Positions 1 through 5,020 of a stretch of 5,020 bases of DNA are shown piece after piece. The notes under the pieces are model-generated. The model saw only the letters and a list, made by a program, of their open reading frames with translations. It had not been told where the DNA came from and did not search any database. The stretch's first letter is position 1, and each line of letters starts with the position of its first letter. The position numbers were made by a program, and so were the translations under genes. This DNA is from Streptosporangiaceae bacterium (GTDB lineage Bacteria > Actinomycetota > Actinomycetes > Streptosporangiales > Streptosporangiaceae): the NCBI GenBank assembly GCA_030042885.1, contig JASHYW010000259.1, forward strand, positions 1 to 5,020. The letters run 5' to 3'.

Positions 1-21
1 AGCAGTAACCGTCGTGTGATA

Positions 22-40
22 TCAGGCGGCCGCCGCCTGA
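22..40. repeat. Perfect 19-bp palindrome
   Basis: TCAGGCGGC (22-30), a single central C (31) and GCCGCCTGA (32-40) form perfect 9-bp inverted arms. It coincides with the stop codon of the restored zinc-ribbon frame. The symmetry could be a protein-binding site or the stem of a short hairpin ending that transcript; there is no T-run on either side. In such GC-rich DNA a chance palindrome is also possible. Confidence 0.3.
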
Positions 41-203
41 CGGAGAGCCGGGAGGTCGCCTCCGGTCCTCGCGCACGGCTGGCAGAAGGTCCGGGACTGG
101 GCACATCGGTCAGCCCGACGTCAGCTCCGCAGTCGTGGCATTGGCCGGGGACGAGCAGCGAGCCGAACAGCTCGTCGTTGTAGTACTCGATCTCTTCAGG
201 CAT
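22..203 (-). pseudogene. Small zinc-ribbon-like protein, apparently frameshifted
   Basis: Reading leftward from the ATG at 203, preceded by AGGAG about 11 bases upstream, the protein begins MPEEIEYYNDELFGSLLVPG and then has a CHDC pair (residues 22-25; codons at 138-140 and 129-131). In this frame no second Cys pair follows, and the frame runs off the left edge through Arg/Pro-rich sequence with a rare TTA codon. In the -1/+2 frame the same DNA reads RCAQSRTFCQPCARTGGD and stops at TGA (22-24). Joined, the two halves give a protein of about 60 residues with CxxC...CxxC, the usual layout of a small zinc ribbon. The shift must lie between 85 and 120, because the second frame has a stop at 121-123. 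The family is not identified. A real shorter protein, a sequencing indel and a true pseudogene are all possible. Confidence 0.45.
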
Positions 204-391
204 TGGTGCTCACGCTCCTGGGTGGCTCGATCAGCGCCGCGGGTTGGTCTCGGCACGGCGGTACTGGGCGCCGCTGGCCCCGGGCGCGGGCCTGGTTCCT
301 GGATCCGGTCCGTCCCGGTTACCGCCGCTCATCAGCTAGTGCACCCGGTTGGGCTCGCGATGGTAAAGGAGCTGGTGGCTGTCACGCCATT

Positions 392-418
392 GGCCGGGAC
401 TATGGACGGAGCCCGGCC
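392..418 (-). terminator. Possible hairpin terminator after the AsnC-family gene
   Basis: GGCCGGG (392-398) and CCCGGCC (412-418) form a perfect 7-bp GC stem with a 13-base loop. It begins two bases beyond the TGA (421-423) of the minus-strand regulator, where a terminator would be expected. It lacks a clear U-tract, which is common for actinobacterial hairpins but lowers certainty. Confidence 0.4.
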
Positions 419-420
419 GT

Positions 421-921
421 TCAGGGCCGGGGCTGGGATCGTGCGGGTCTGCGCCAGGGGCCGGCGGCGACGCGGAGCAGGGCTTGCGGCCGGTAGGGGA
501 TGGCCTCGTCCAGGGAGATGGCGGTGCTGGTGCGGACGACGCCGTCGACGGCGAGGATCGCGCTGGTGATCCGGTGCAGGTCACTGGTGTTTTTGGCGGC
601 GACCTGCGCGAGGATGTCGGCGTCGCCGGTGGTGTAGTGCGCGGAGATGACTTCGGGTACCTGCAGGAGGCCCGCCACGATGCCGGGGTCGGTCTGGCTG
701 ACCCACAGGGAGATGAACGCGGCAAGCTCGTAGCCGAGCGCGCGGAGGTCCAGGCGCTGGCTGAAGGGTTTGAGCGCGCCGTGGTCGGCGAGGTGCCGCA
801 GCCGGGCGTGGATGGTGTTCCGGGCGACGCCCAGGGCCCGGGACAGGGCCAGGATGGTGGCGTCGGGGTCGTCGTCCAGGGCCAGGATGATCCGGGCGTC
901 GAGAGCGTCGATGGATGTCAT
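421..921 (-). CDS. Lrp/AsnC-family transcriptional regulator
   Basis: A 166-residue DNA-binding regulator of the feast/famine (Lrp/AsnC) family, close to the usual 150-165. Residues 4-52 form the AsnC-type winged helix: LDARIILALDDDPDATI leads in, and LSRALGVARNTIHARLRHL is the helix-turn-helix. Residues 65-140 match the ligand-sensing RAM domain, with AAFISLWVS, VPEVISAHYTTGDADIL, DLHRITSAIL, GVVRTSTAISL and the typical closing IPYRPQALL. The C-terminal dozen residues are Arg/Pro-rich and probably disordered. The ATG at 921 starts at the normal family N-terminus; an in-frame ATG at 930 adds three residues. Neither has a visible Shine-Dalgarno sequence, so the transcript may be nearly leaderless. 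It is transcribed divergently from the MFS gene, which suggests that it controls that gene and itself in response to an amino acid or similar small molecule; the ligand cannot be told from the sequence. Confidence 0.9.
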   Translation of the reverse strand: MTSIDALDARIILALDDDPDATILALSRALGVARNTIHARLRHLADHGALKPFSQRLDLRALGYELAAFISLWVSQTDPGIVAGLLQVPEVISAHYTTGDADILAQVAAKNTSDLHRITSAILAVDGVVRTSTAISLDEAIPYRPQALLRVAAGPWRRPARSQPRP

Positions 922-1049
922 GCTGAGCATTTTGACATATCGGACTCTGTATTGGAGGCATCTGTCGCAGTCAGAAACGGTTGTGTTGCGCACTCTGTCG
1001 GACCCCGCCATCGTGGTGTGCGGAGCAACCCCGATGGATTGGAGTCGCC
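922..1049. promoter_or_regulatory. Divergent control region between regulator and transporter
   Basis: These 128 bases must hold the promoters of both the AsnC-family gene (leftward) and the MFS gene (rightward), and are noticeably less GC-rich than the genes around them. ACTCTGT occurs twice (944-950 and 992-998), and CTGTCG occurs at 962-967 and 995-1000; these repeated words are candidates for regulator contacts but are short. No convincing -35/-10 pair could be assigned in either direction. The strongest symmetrical element is the separate dyad at 1008-1037. Confidence 0.55.
1008..1037 (+). promoter_or_regulatory. Imperfect dyad in the MFS leader, operator or mRNA hairpin
   Basis: CCATCGTGGT (1008-1017) pairs with ACCCCGATGG (1028-1037) at nine of ten positions, with a single T/C mismatch and a 10-base loop. 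It ends three bases before the GGAG (1041-1044) that serves the ATG at 1050. As DNA it could be an operator for the neighbouring regulator; as RNA it could hold back ribosome access to the transporter start. Choosing between these is inference. Confidence 0.35.
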
Positions 1050-2147
1050 ATGGCGGTGACAGCACACTCCCGGCACCCAGACGTCCGCTGGGGCGTCGTC
1101 GTCCTCGCCGCGATCTGCGCCGGATTGCACGTCTGGGATCTGCCCGCGGCGGTCCCGTTCATCCGGGACAGCATGGCCATGACGCTGGTACAGGCCGGCG
1201 CCCTGCTCGGGGTCGTGCAGGTAGCCGACATGCTGGGCGGGCTGGCCGTCTCGCTGCTCGCCGAGCTGACCGGTGAGCGGCGCTGCCTGCTGGCAGGCCT
1301 GGCGATGGCCAGCCTGGGATCGGCCTGCGGTGCGGTCGTCGGCTCGGTGACCTCGCTGATGGTCTCCCGGGCGGTCGAAGGGGCCGGCTCCATCTTGATC
1401 GTGGTGACCGGGCCGGGCCTGATCCGCCGTCACACGCCGCAGCCGCGCCTCAACACCGCGATCGGCTACTGGGGCGCCTCGACCGGCATCGCCGCCTTCG
1501 CGGGCCTGATCGGCAGCGCGGCGATCGTGCAGGTCGCGCCCTGGCGCCTGCTGTGGTGGCTGATGACCGCGATCACGGTGGCGCCGCTTCCGCTGGTCGC
1601 CGCGACCCTCCCGGCCGACCAGCGCCGCAGCGCGGGCAGCGCGACCGCCGCCGCGCGGCGCATCGGTGCCACCGTGCGCTCGGTCAAGCCGTGGATCGCG
1701 GGACTGGCCTTCGCCTGCTTCACCATCGAGTGGGTGACCGTGGTGGGGTTCCTGCCCACCATCTGCCAGCACAACGGGCTGCGCGGAATCTGGCCCGGCG
1801 TGCTGACCGCCGTGGCCGGCGGCCTCAGCGCGGCCGGCTCGATCGGCACCGCCTCGGTCCTCGACCGCGGCGTCCCCGTCCGGGTGCTGCTGATCCCGGC
1901 CTTCACGGCCATGGCCGTCACCTCGCTGCTGGCGTTCGCCGTGCACTGGGCCGTGCTGCCCGGCGGGGACATCTTGCAAGTCATCTGCGTGGCCGCGTTC
2001 TCCTTTACCGGCGCGGCGATACCGGCCACCCTGTTCCGCATCGCGGTGGACCTGGCACCGCCGGCCGGCTCCCCGCCCGCCACCATCGGATTGATCCAGC
2101 AGCTGTTCAACGCCGGCAGCGCCGCTGGCCCCGCCCTCGCCGCATAG
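1050..2147 (+). CDS. MFS transporter, truncated by an in-frame TAG
   Basis: An integral membrane transporter of the major facilitator superfamily, probably exporting or importing a small molecule; the substrate cannot be told. The ATG at 1050 was chosen because GGAG lies five bases upstream and the protein then begins with a short polar tail before helix 1. Hydrophobic helices lie near residues 14-31, 44-66, 78-98, 100-122, 140-160, 164-186, 214-235, 246-268, 277-300, 305-328 and 343-365. The loop between helices 2 and 3 carries GERR, the remnant of the MFS GxxxDRxGRR-type signature, and helix 4 starts with the usual SRAVEGAG-type motif. It stops at TAG (2145-2147) after 365 residues, inside or just after helix 11; most family members have about 400-420 residues and 12 helices. 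The same frame continues downstream and supplies the missing part. The gene may therefore be a recent pseudogene, a readthrough case, or a base-call error. Confidence 0.85.
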   Translation: MAVTAHSRHPDVRWGVVVLAAICAGLHVWDLPAAVPFIRDSMAMTLVQAGALLGVVQVADMLGGLAVSLLAELTGERRCLLAGLAMASLGSACGAVVGSVTSLMVSRAVEGAGSILIVVTGPGLIRRHTPQPRLNTAIGYWGASTGIAAFAGLIGSAAIVQVAPWRLLWWLMTAITVAPLPLVAATLPADQRRSAGSATAAARRIGATVRSVKPWIAGLAFACFTIEWVTVVGFLPTICQHNGLRGIWPGVLTAVAGGLSAAGSIGTASVLDRGVPVRVLLIPAFTAMAVTSLLAFAVHWAVLPGGDILQVICVAAFSFTGAAIPATLFRIAVDLAPPAGSPPATIGLIQQLFNAGSAAGPALAA

Positions 2148-2309
2148 CTGGTCGCCCGCACCGGAGGCTGGCAGTCGACATGGTGGATGACCTGCACGTT
2201 CGCAGCACTAGGCGGCCTGCTCAGCCTGTACCTGAACGAGCGCCGCCTCGGGATCACGATCGGACCCCGCCGCCCCGGCCGCCAGCACGCCATGGCGTGG
2301 CAGAGGTGA
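2148..2309 (+). pseudogene. In-frame C-terminal remainder of the MFS transporter
   Basis: Directly after the TAG the same frame stays open for 53 codons to a TGA at 2307-2309. It encodes LVARTGGWQSTWWMT, then a hydrophobic stretch (CTFAALGGLLSLYL), then a basic tail. This is what the twelfth helix and cytoplasmic end of an MFS protein should look like, and it brings the total to about 419 residues. The TAG probably replaced a Trp or Gln codon. The TGA lies within the GAGGTGA ribosome-binding sequence of the next gene, five bases before its ATG. That tight spacing suggests the intact transporter was once translationally coupled to the LysR-type gene. Confidence 0.75.
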
Positions 2310-2314
2310 GATCC

Positions 2315-2698
2315 ATGACGCACGCACAGGCCGGACCGGTCCGGCGGCCCCGGCCGGGCCCAGCGGCGCCGCACGGCCTGGAACTGCGGCACCTGCGGTA
2401 CTTCGCCGCGGTCGCCGACGCGGGCGCCTTCACCCGCGCCGCGGACCAGCTGTTCCTCGCCCAGCCGACCCTCAGCCAGCAGATCGCGCGGCTGGAAGAC
2501 CTCATCGGCGCGCCGCTGCTGGCCCGCCGCCGCGACGGCGTGCGGCTGACCGCGGCGGGCACCGCGCGGGCCGCTGAACACCGGCACGGGTTATCGCCGC
2601 AGCCAGATGACAGACGCTGGCCGCCGGCCGGGCAGACACTAAGTCCCGAGGCCGCGGCAGAGAAGGGAGATCGGGATGAGCAGCCAGACGATTACTAG
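2315..2698 (+). pseudogene. LysR-type regulator remnant, DNA-binding domain only
   Basis: The ATG at 2315 has AGAGGTGA just upstream. After about 22 Pro/Arg-rich residues comes a textbook LysR winged helix-turn-helix, residues 23-82: ELRHLRYFAAVADAGAFTRA, the recognition helix in LAQPTLSQQIARLEDLIG, then PLLARRRDGVRLTAAG. LysR proteins are normally about 300 residues, with a long linker helix and a periplasmic-binding-like effector domain. Here similarity ends around residue 87 (near base 2573), and a 40-residue hydrophilic tail with a rare TTA codon (2591-2593) follows. No other frame picks up an effector domain. The ORF overlaps the start of the next gene by 23 bases. This looks like a deletion that removed the 3' two-thirds. 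A stand-alone 127-residue DNA-binding protein that still occupies the old operators is possible but less likely. Confidence 0.75.
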
Positions 2699-3428
2699 TG
2701 CTGCCGTGGGCGGCGCGGACGCGCGGCAGGCCGCGGTCGCGTTCATTACCACCGAGCACTTCACCCTGCAGGGGGCGCGGGCGGCGAGTCTCGCGGAATC
2801 GACCGGCCGGGCGACGATGTTCCTCGGCTCGGTGTCCGCCGGGCTCGTCGCGCTCGGGCTGATCGCGACGGCCACCCGCCTCTCCGCGACGTTCTATGCG
2901 TTCGGCGTGGTCGTGCTCGCGACGCTCGCGTTCGTTGGTTTCGTGACGTTTGAGCGGGTGCTCCAGTCGGTTGCGGAGGACCACGGGTACGCCCAGCGGA
3001 TCGCCGGGCGGCGTGCCTTCTATTTCGACTGCGCGCCGGAGATCACCGGCTATCTGGCGAGCGTCCCGTGCCCACAGCGGCTCGCCGTCCAAGGCCTGGA
3101 TACCGGGCACCGGCAGGGGTCCCGGACGATCGCCGGCATGGTCGGCGTGGTCACGGCGGTTCTGGCCGGCTCCGCCGTCGGCCTGATCGCCGCCGTTGCC
3201 GCCGGTCACTCTGCGGTGGCCGGCTTTGTCACCGGAGGCGTCGTGGCTTTGGCCACCGTGGTGGCCCTGATGCGCTTCCAGAGTTCGGCCTGGAGGCAGA
3301 TCCGTCAGCACCCGTACTTCGACTGCCAGCAGATGGCTGTACCGCAGGCTGACAGCGAACAGCGCAGCCCGCGAGGGGTAATCGGCCTGGCCAAGGCCCG
3401 CGCCGGATCCGGGCGGGACAGCCAGTGA
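2676..3428 (+). CDS. Four-helix membrane protein of unknown function
   Basis: I do not recognise a named family. The ATG at 2676 has AAGGGAG at 2663-2669, six bases upstream, and gives 250 residues. The N-terminal 45 residues look helical and cytosolic (TTEHFTLQGARAASLAESTG). Two membrane hairpins follow: helices near 46-66 and 72-92, then near 152-175 and 180-200. Each hairpin is followed by a conserved-looking soluble piece: an R(x)1-2QS(x)A stretch and then YFDC (116-119 and 214-217), suggesting an internal duplication. The C-terminal 30 residues are polar. There is no signal peptide or visible enzyme motif. It begins inside the LysR remnant, which may be how it is now transcribed, and lies 235 bases before the DUF2776-like gene on the same strand. 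Two-helix membrane pairs with cytosolic ends occur in sensor or effector proteins, but nothing here fixes a role. Confidence 0.75.
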   Translation: MSSQTITSAAVGGADARQAAVAFITTEHFTLQGARAASLAESTGRATMFLGSVSAGLVALGLIATATRLSATFYAFGVVVLATLAFVGFVTFERVLQSVAEDHGYAQRIAGRRAFYFDCAPEITGYLASVPCPQRLAVQGLDTGHRQGSRTIAGMVGVVTAVLAGSAVGLIAAVAAGHSAVAGFVTGGVVALATVVALMRFQSSAWRQIRQHPYFDCQQMAVPQADSEQRSPRGVIGLAKARAGSGRDSQ

Positions 3429-3537
3429 ACGCCTGGCAACGGGACCAAGATGCGCGGCCTGCTGGCGCTGCTCGTCGCCTACCTCACAGCCAGCTGCAGC
3501 TGGTGACGCCGCGGAAACCAAACGACAGGAGGAAGAC
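3429..3537 (+). other. Gap between the two membrane-protein genes
   Basis: No established gene. Two tiny frames are present. A GTG at 3425, overlapping the preceding TGA, opens 38 codons (hydrophilic, Arg-rich) to a TGA at 3539-3541 that overlaps the ATG at 3538. An ATG at 3450 opens an 18-residue hydrophobic peptide (MRGLLALLVAYLTASCSW), ending at 3506, in the same frame as the upstream gene. Neither has a good ribosome binding site. No clear promoter was found, so the downstream gene may share a transcript with the upstream one. Confidence 0.35.
3527..3532 (+). promoter_or_regulatory. Strong ribosome binding site for the upstream ATG at 3538
   Basis: AGGAGG lies five bases before the ATG at 3538, an ideal arrangement. 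That ATG is in frame with the DUF2776-like protein and would add 42 Pro/Ala-rich residues to it. The site may instead belong to a small separate gene whose frame has shifted: after about 12 codons an alternative frame reads ARVLIGLAAAPDLLPLTRP and stops at 3626-3628. Confidence 0.6.
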
Positions 3538-3650
3538 ATGACCAGCACACGCACGCCGGCCGTGCCCGGCGCGGGTCCTGATCGGCTTGGCGGCAGCGCC
3601 CGACCTGCTGCCGCTGACCCGCCCCTGAGCCTGCCGGGTCGACCTGCCCT

Positions 3651-3658
3651 TAAGGAGG
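3651..3658 (+). promoter_or_regulatory. Strong ribosome binding site deciding the start at 3664
   Basis: TAAGGAGG, almost a full complement of the 16S rRNA tail, lies five bases before the ATG at 3664. It supports the shorter start of the DUF2776-like protein over the in-frame ATG at 3538. Confidence 0.8.
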
Positions 3659-3663
3659 CTGGG

Positions 3664-4791
3664 ATGAACCGGACCATCAGCGTCGTATTCAGGGCAATCC
3701 CTCTGCTGTTGGCTGCGGTGTGCTTCTTCTACGGCCTGTACGTGTACACCGGTGGCAGCAGTGCGGGCTCTTTCATCGGCGGCAACGTGCTCATGGCTTT
3801 GACCGCCATCTGCTACGCCCTGTTCACGACCGCGGCGACGATCATCCGCCAGCTGACCGGCACCTACGGACCGCTGTGGCACTGGCTGCTGCCGCTTTCC
3901 GGCTACGGCGCGGCCGCGGCGACGGTCAGTTACGGGCTGTACGTCTTTGCTACCAGCCACGCGAACCAGGGCTACGTGGCTGGCCATAACGTGACCGGCA
4001 TCGGCTTGATCGCCGCGTGCGTGTCCACGGTCGCCACCACCTCACGGCACTTCTTGCTGATCCCCCGCAACTCCCACGGGACGGCGGCCGACGGCCCGCC
4101 CCCCGGGGCACCGAGCCGGCCAGCCGGCCTGGCGCTGACCGCCATCCCCCTCGCGTGCGCTCTTGCCGCCTACGGGTGGGCCTTTTATACCCTCACCGGC
4201 AGCGGCATGGCGAACTTCATCGCCGGCCTGGTGCTCACCGGGCTGGCCGGGATCTGTGCCAGCCTGATCGCCCTGGTGGCAACCGTGGACCGGCAAACCC
4301 GGAACGTCTTCGGACAAGCCGAGCGCTTCGCCTGGTCGTACCTGGTAACCGCATTCGGCACGATCAACCTGACCCTGGGGATCGCGGTACTCCTGTTCTC
4401 CTCCCGTCCCTACGCAGTCGCCCCCGGCTTCATCCTCATCGGGCTCGGCCTGGTCTGCTTCAGCATCCTGGCCAAGGTCCTCCTGCTCGCCCTCGTATGG
4501 CGCCGGGAGTTCGCCCTCGCCAACAGGATCCCCCTCATCCCCATCGCCACCTGCCTCACCTGCCTGTTCACGGCGGCGTTCCTTTTCGAGGCCGAACTCA
4601 CCGACAGCAATTTCTTCATCCCGGCGCGCGTGCTCATCGGGCTCGGAGCGGTCTGCTTCACCCTGTTCTCGATCGTCTCCATCCTGGAGGCCGGAACGTC
4701 CACCTCCACCGAGTCTCAAGCGCCCAGCCGGGCCGATCCCCGACCACCGCGATCGGACTGTCCGGCTGCCCGGGCAGCAGGTGGTCGCTAA
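3664..4791 (+). CDS. DUF2776-like ten-helix membrane protein with five internal repeats
   Basis: From the ATG at 3664 the product has 375 residues, almost all membrane-embedded. Its opening (MNRTISVVFRAIPLLLAAVC), FTTAATIIRQLTGTYG and IGLIAACVSTVATTSRHFLL resemble the DUF2776 family as I remember it, a family of inner-membrane proteins with no known function; this is recall, not a search. The protein divides into five units of two helices each, at about residues 10-62, 75-128, 155-208, 225-278 and 290-342. The second helix of each starts with an F/Y-[IV]-x-G-like or FIP-type turn, runs through a GLxx or ALxx stretch, and carries a cysteine at 50, 119, 198, 265 and 331. Units 2 and 3 are joined by a Pro/Gly-rich loop (139-154). 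The last 30 residues are Ser/Pro/Arg-rich and probably disordered. An in-frame ATG at 3538 gives a 417-residue alternative. No transport or enzyme motif is recognisable, and the role is unknown. Confidence 0.8.
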   Translation: MNRTISVVFRAIPLLLAAVCFFYGLYVYTGGSSAGSFIGGNVLMALTAICYALFTTAATIIRQLTGTYGPLWHWLLPLSGYGAAAATVSYGLYVFATSHANQGYVAGHNVTGIGLIAACVSTVATTSRHFLLIPRNSHGTAADGPPPGAPSRPAGLALTAIPLACALAAYGWAFYTLTGSGMANFIAGLVLTGLAGICASLIALVATVDRQTRNVFGQAERFAWSYLVTAFGTINLTLGIAVLLFSSRPYAVAPGFILIGLGLVCFSILAKVLLLALVWRREFALANRIPLIPIATCLTCLFTAAFLFEAELTDSNFFIPARVLIGLGAVCFTLFSIVSILEAGTSTSTESQAPSRADPRPPRSDCPAARAAGGR

Positions 4792-4805
4792 GGTCGCCGA
4801 CCTGC
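4777..4805 (+). terminator. Possible stem-loop at the end of the DUF2776-like gene
   Basis: GCAGGT (4777-4782) pairs with ACCTGC (4800-4805) across the TAA stop, with further partial G-C pairing inside. A nested AGGTCG-C-CGACCT dyad lies at 4791-4803. The site lies between two convergent genes, where a bidirectional terminator would fit, but there is no T-run and the inner stem is imperfect. Confidence 0.25.
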
Positions 4806-4847
4806 CGTCTGGCCCGGGGCTTGATTACTCCTGGTGGGCTCGCGTAT

Positions 4848-5020
4848 TCAACTGTCGCGAGTTGCGGGTGCTGCCGGGCGTGGTGGTGACTTTGCGTGAT
4901 CTCCGGCGGCGTATCGGCTCCATTGACTGCCGGCCTCGTTGAGGAGACGGGTGGTGGTCTTGTCGTGGTAGCCCAGAGCATCGGCGACGACGGGGGCGGG
5001 CATCTCGAGCAGTTGCTGCC
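4848..5020 (-). CDS. C-terminal end of an integrase-like protein (partial)
   Basis: A gene entering from the right edge and read leftward ends at TGA (4848-4850); 56 residues are visible. The first 41 read QQLLEMPAPVVADALGYHD, KTTTRLLNEAG, then SQWSRYAAGDH. This matches, from memory, the C-terminus of a widespread actinobacterial group annotated as site-specific integrases, with the PAPVVADALGYH and WSRYAPGDH-type motifs. LGYHDKTTT corresponds in position to the LGH-S/T box of tyrosine recombinases. The catalytic Tyr expected shortly after is not seen (RLLN instead), so it may be inactive or belong to a divergent group. The last 15 residues are Pro/Ala-rich. The gene converges on the DUF2776-like gene, leaving 56 bases between stops. 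Its presence hints at an element boundary beyond the window. Confidence 0.7.
   Translation of the reverse strand, partial: QQLLEMPAPVVADALGYHDKTTTRLLNEAGSQWSRYAAGDHAKSPPRPAAPATRDS

Noticed and set aside
231..332. Minus-strand 33-codon frame between the zinc-ribbon-like gene and the regulator
   Set aside because: No ribosome binding site, Gly/Pro/Arg-rich composition typical of random GC-rich DNA, and no recognisable motif.
932..937. TTGACA hexamer pointing toward the MFS gene
   Set aside because: No acceptable -10 hexamer lies 16-19 bases downstream, and the site is close to the regulator start codon; treated as chance.
1466..2587. Long minus-strand frame opposite the MFS and LysR genes
   Set aside because: Arg/Ala/Pro-rich translation without motifs, fully antisense to well-supported coding sequence; explained by high GC.
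2676..3428. Idea that the four-helix protein is a SLATT-type defence effector
   Set aside because: Only the presence of paired helices suggests it; no SLATT signature and no nucleotide-sensor or defence gene lies beside it in the window.
3450..3506. 18-residue hydrophobic peptide ending near a cysteine, resembling a lipoprotein signal
   Set aside because: The peptide stops two residues after the cysteine, its lipobox is poor, and there is no ribosome binding site; kept only as a note on the gap.
2502..3677. Long minus-strand frame opposite the four-helix protein
   Set aside because: Low-complexity Arg/Gly/His/Asp composition and opposite a protein with clear membrane helices; a GC-rich shadow.
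4017..4889. 290-codon plus-strand frame overlapping the DUF2776-like gene
   Set aside because: Its translation is Arg/Pro/His-rich and lies out of frame within a repeat-structured membrane protein gene.

Overview
The window is very GC-rich and uses G/C at most third codon positions. Its proteins are actinobacterial in style: an AsnC-type regulator beside an MFS pump, a LysR-type regulator, and an integrase tail of the kind common in Streptomyces and its relatives. It is most likely a chromosomal accessory region of a high-GC actinomycete. No rRNA, tRNA or CRISPR array was seen.

Layout, left to right. (1) 22-203, minus: a small zinc-ribbon-like protein whose two Cys-x-x-Cys pairs sit in different frames, so it looks frameshifted. 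(2) 421-921, minus: a complete Lrp/AsnC-family regulator, followed by a hairpin that may end its transcript. (3) 922-1049: the divergent control region between the regulator and (4) an MFS transporter, 1050-2147 plus. This transporter is cut by an in-frame TAG just before its last membrane helix; the frame stays open to 2309 and encodes that helix. (5) 2315-2698, plus: a LysR-type regulator reduced to its DNA-binding domain. (6) 2676-3428, plus: a four-helix membrane protein of unknown function, with an apparent internal duplication. (7) 3664-4791, plus: a ten-helix membrane protein that I assign to the DUF2776 family, built from five repeats of a two-helix unit. It has two in-frame starts, each with a strong ribosome binding site. 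(8) 4848-5020, minus: the C-terminal end of an integrase-like protein that enters from the right edge.

The AsnC regulator and the MFS transporter form a typical divergent regulator/exporter pair, so the regulator probably controls the transporter. The two unknown membrane proteins lie on one strand close together and may be co-transcribed. Three of the eight genes carry lesions (frameshift, nonsense codon, truncation) and an integrase tail lies nearby. This suggests either a decaying, once-mobile region or base-level errors in a draft assembly. No clearly new defence or biosynthetic system is visible. The most unusual objects are the five-repeat membrane protein with one cysteine per repeat and the duplicated four-helix protein upstream of it.
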